Shown here: positions 63,482 to 64,000 of the stretch, piece by piece | Layout: every line of letters starts with the position of its first letter | How positions within the stretch are numbered: the stretch's first letter is position 1 | Position numbers and translations under genes: made by a program | NCBI GenBank assembly: GCA_021824175.1 | Contig: JAKALP010000012.1 | Span: 62,001 to 126,000, forward strand | Direction of reading: 5' to 3' | Length of the DNA: 64,000 bases | Source of the DNA: Deltaproteobacteria bacterium | GTDB lineage: Bacteria > Desulfobacterota > Desulfobacteria > Desulfobacterales > Desulfosarcinaceae | Notes under the pieces: generated by a model | What the model was told of the DNA's origin: nothing | What the model saw: only the letters and a program-made list of their open reading frames with translations | The model's database searches: none

Positions 63482-64000
63482 TCAGAGGTAGTTGTCGCGA
63501 TAGATCTTTTCCTGTTCATCCAGGATTTCATTGAGGATCTTGAGGGTGGTCAAAGGATTCATGATGACCGAGCGCAGCACCACGATGGGATCTTCCAGGG
63601 AGTTTTTCTCGTAAAGCGTGGTGCGCGAAACGAAGCTGACACCGCCTTCGCGTTGCAGCACCTGGATGCCGCGGTTCATGTCGTTGAGATATGCATTGAG
63701 GCGCCGCCGCTGGAGCGTATCAGCGCTCTCGAGCTCCGCTTTAATCTCCGGCGGGCAGACGCGATAGGTCAGGATATTAAGCCTCGGCTCAGTGACCAGC
63801 TGGAACAGGGGGCGCTTTTTGATCTGGGCCGCAAAAGATTTGGCGGTGGCGATGCCATGCTCGATGAGCAGGGAGTAGCCGCGCGAGCCCATGATCTGCA
63901 AGGCGCTGGCCAGCACCAGGGAGTTGGCTTCGCGCGAGCCCGAAAGGGTGCGGATGCCCAAGTCCACGCTGCCCTGCCGGGCAATATAGCGGGCATGGTA
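63482..64000 (-). CDS. PLP-dependent group II decarboxylase (PanP-like), C-terminal part
   Basis: The last 172 residues of a group II amino-acid decarboxylase, running off the right edge. The visible part starts YHARYIARQGSVDLG, then IRTLSGSREANSLVLASALQ, LIEHGIATAKSFAAQI, RLNILTYRVCPPEI, LQREGGVSFVSRTTLYE and IVVLRSVIMNPLTT. The pattern matches PanP-type aspartate 1-decarboxylases, which make beta-alanine, more closely than glutamate or tyrosine decarboxylases. The PLP lysine lies outside the window, so the substrate is inferred. The C-terminus appears complete. Confidence 0.85.
   Translation of the reverse strand, partial: YHARYIARQGSVDLGIRTLSGSREANSLVLASALQIMGSRGYSLLIEHGIATAKSFAAQIKKRPLFQLVTEPRLNILTYRVCPPEIKAELESADTLQRRRLNAYLNDMNRGIQVLQREGGVSFVSRTTLYEKNSLEDPIVVLRSVIMNPLTTLKILNEILDEQEKIYRDNYL

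Overview
The window is G+C-rich bacterial DNA with the mix of genes typical of an anaerobic Desulfobacterota (deltaproteobacterium): a fused ADP-forming acyl-CoA synthetase, an eight-haem cytochrome c, a PilY1/minor-pilin operon, sigma-54 regulation, and many palindromic dispersed repeats. The phylum is an inference from gene content; no rRNA or marker gene is present.

Layout. 1-3.0 kb: the N-terminal part of an AMP-forming acyl ligase and a complete ADP-forming acyl-CoA synthetase. 3.3-5.0 kb: a decayed BrnT/BrnA toxin-antitoxin pair and a small exported beta-sandwich protein. 5.0-7.2 kb: an octahaem cytochrome. 7.4-13.8 kb: a type IV pilus tip operon (fimT, pilW, pilV, pilX, pilY1) in which a palindromic repeat sits inside the pilX frame and a relative of it follows pilV. 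14.4-20.0 kb: a DUF155/RMD1 protein and a polysaccharide pair, namely a GH18-like/deacetylase/processive glycosyltransferase fusion and a GH26-like lipoprotein.

20.2-46 kb, minus strand: the main feature, a headless contractile injection system (CIS). In order of transcription it has a DUF3467-like protein, tail-terminator candidate, sheath, tube, chaperone candidate, disordered protein, gpN-like protein, a 1106-aa protein built of 23-residue repeats (probable tape measure), a 1481-aa subtilase carrying a YWTD propeller and TIG domains, gpD, gpV, PAAR tip, gp25, gpJ, gpI fused to a beta-propeller, two Ig-like/coiled-coil paralogues and a 611-aa protein. No capsid, terminase, portal, lysis or AAA+ ATPase gene is seen. 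A sigma-54 activator gene lies just upstream, with a GG-N10-GC promoter candidate and clustered TGTAACA sites in between. The cluster looks like a Mu/R-pyocin-type tail machine with unusual propeller, protease and ruler proteins.

47.3-50.5 kb: a regulatory gap with a TPP-riboswitch-like fragment and a CRP-type site, two very small genes, a methyltransferase, then an AT-rich stretch with a group II intron 3' stub. 50.5-54.3 kb: the pstSCAB phosphate importer. 54.4 kb: a truncated Fur/PerR gene that kept its Fur box. 54.6-64 kb: a GT-C-like membrane protein, a histidine kinase/response regulator pair, a divergent exported VWA protein, a PspA-like protein with a small membrane partner, a cytochrome c', and the C-terminus of a PLP-dependent decarboxylase.

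Across the whole window the octamer AATACTTC is over-represented and almost always lies on the + strand whichever way the genes run, which suggests a DNA-level signal.
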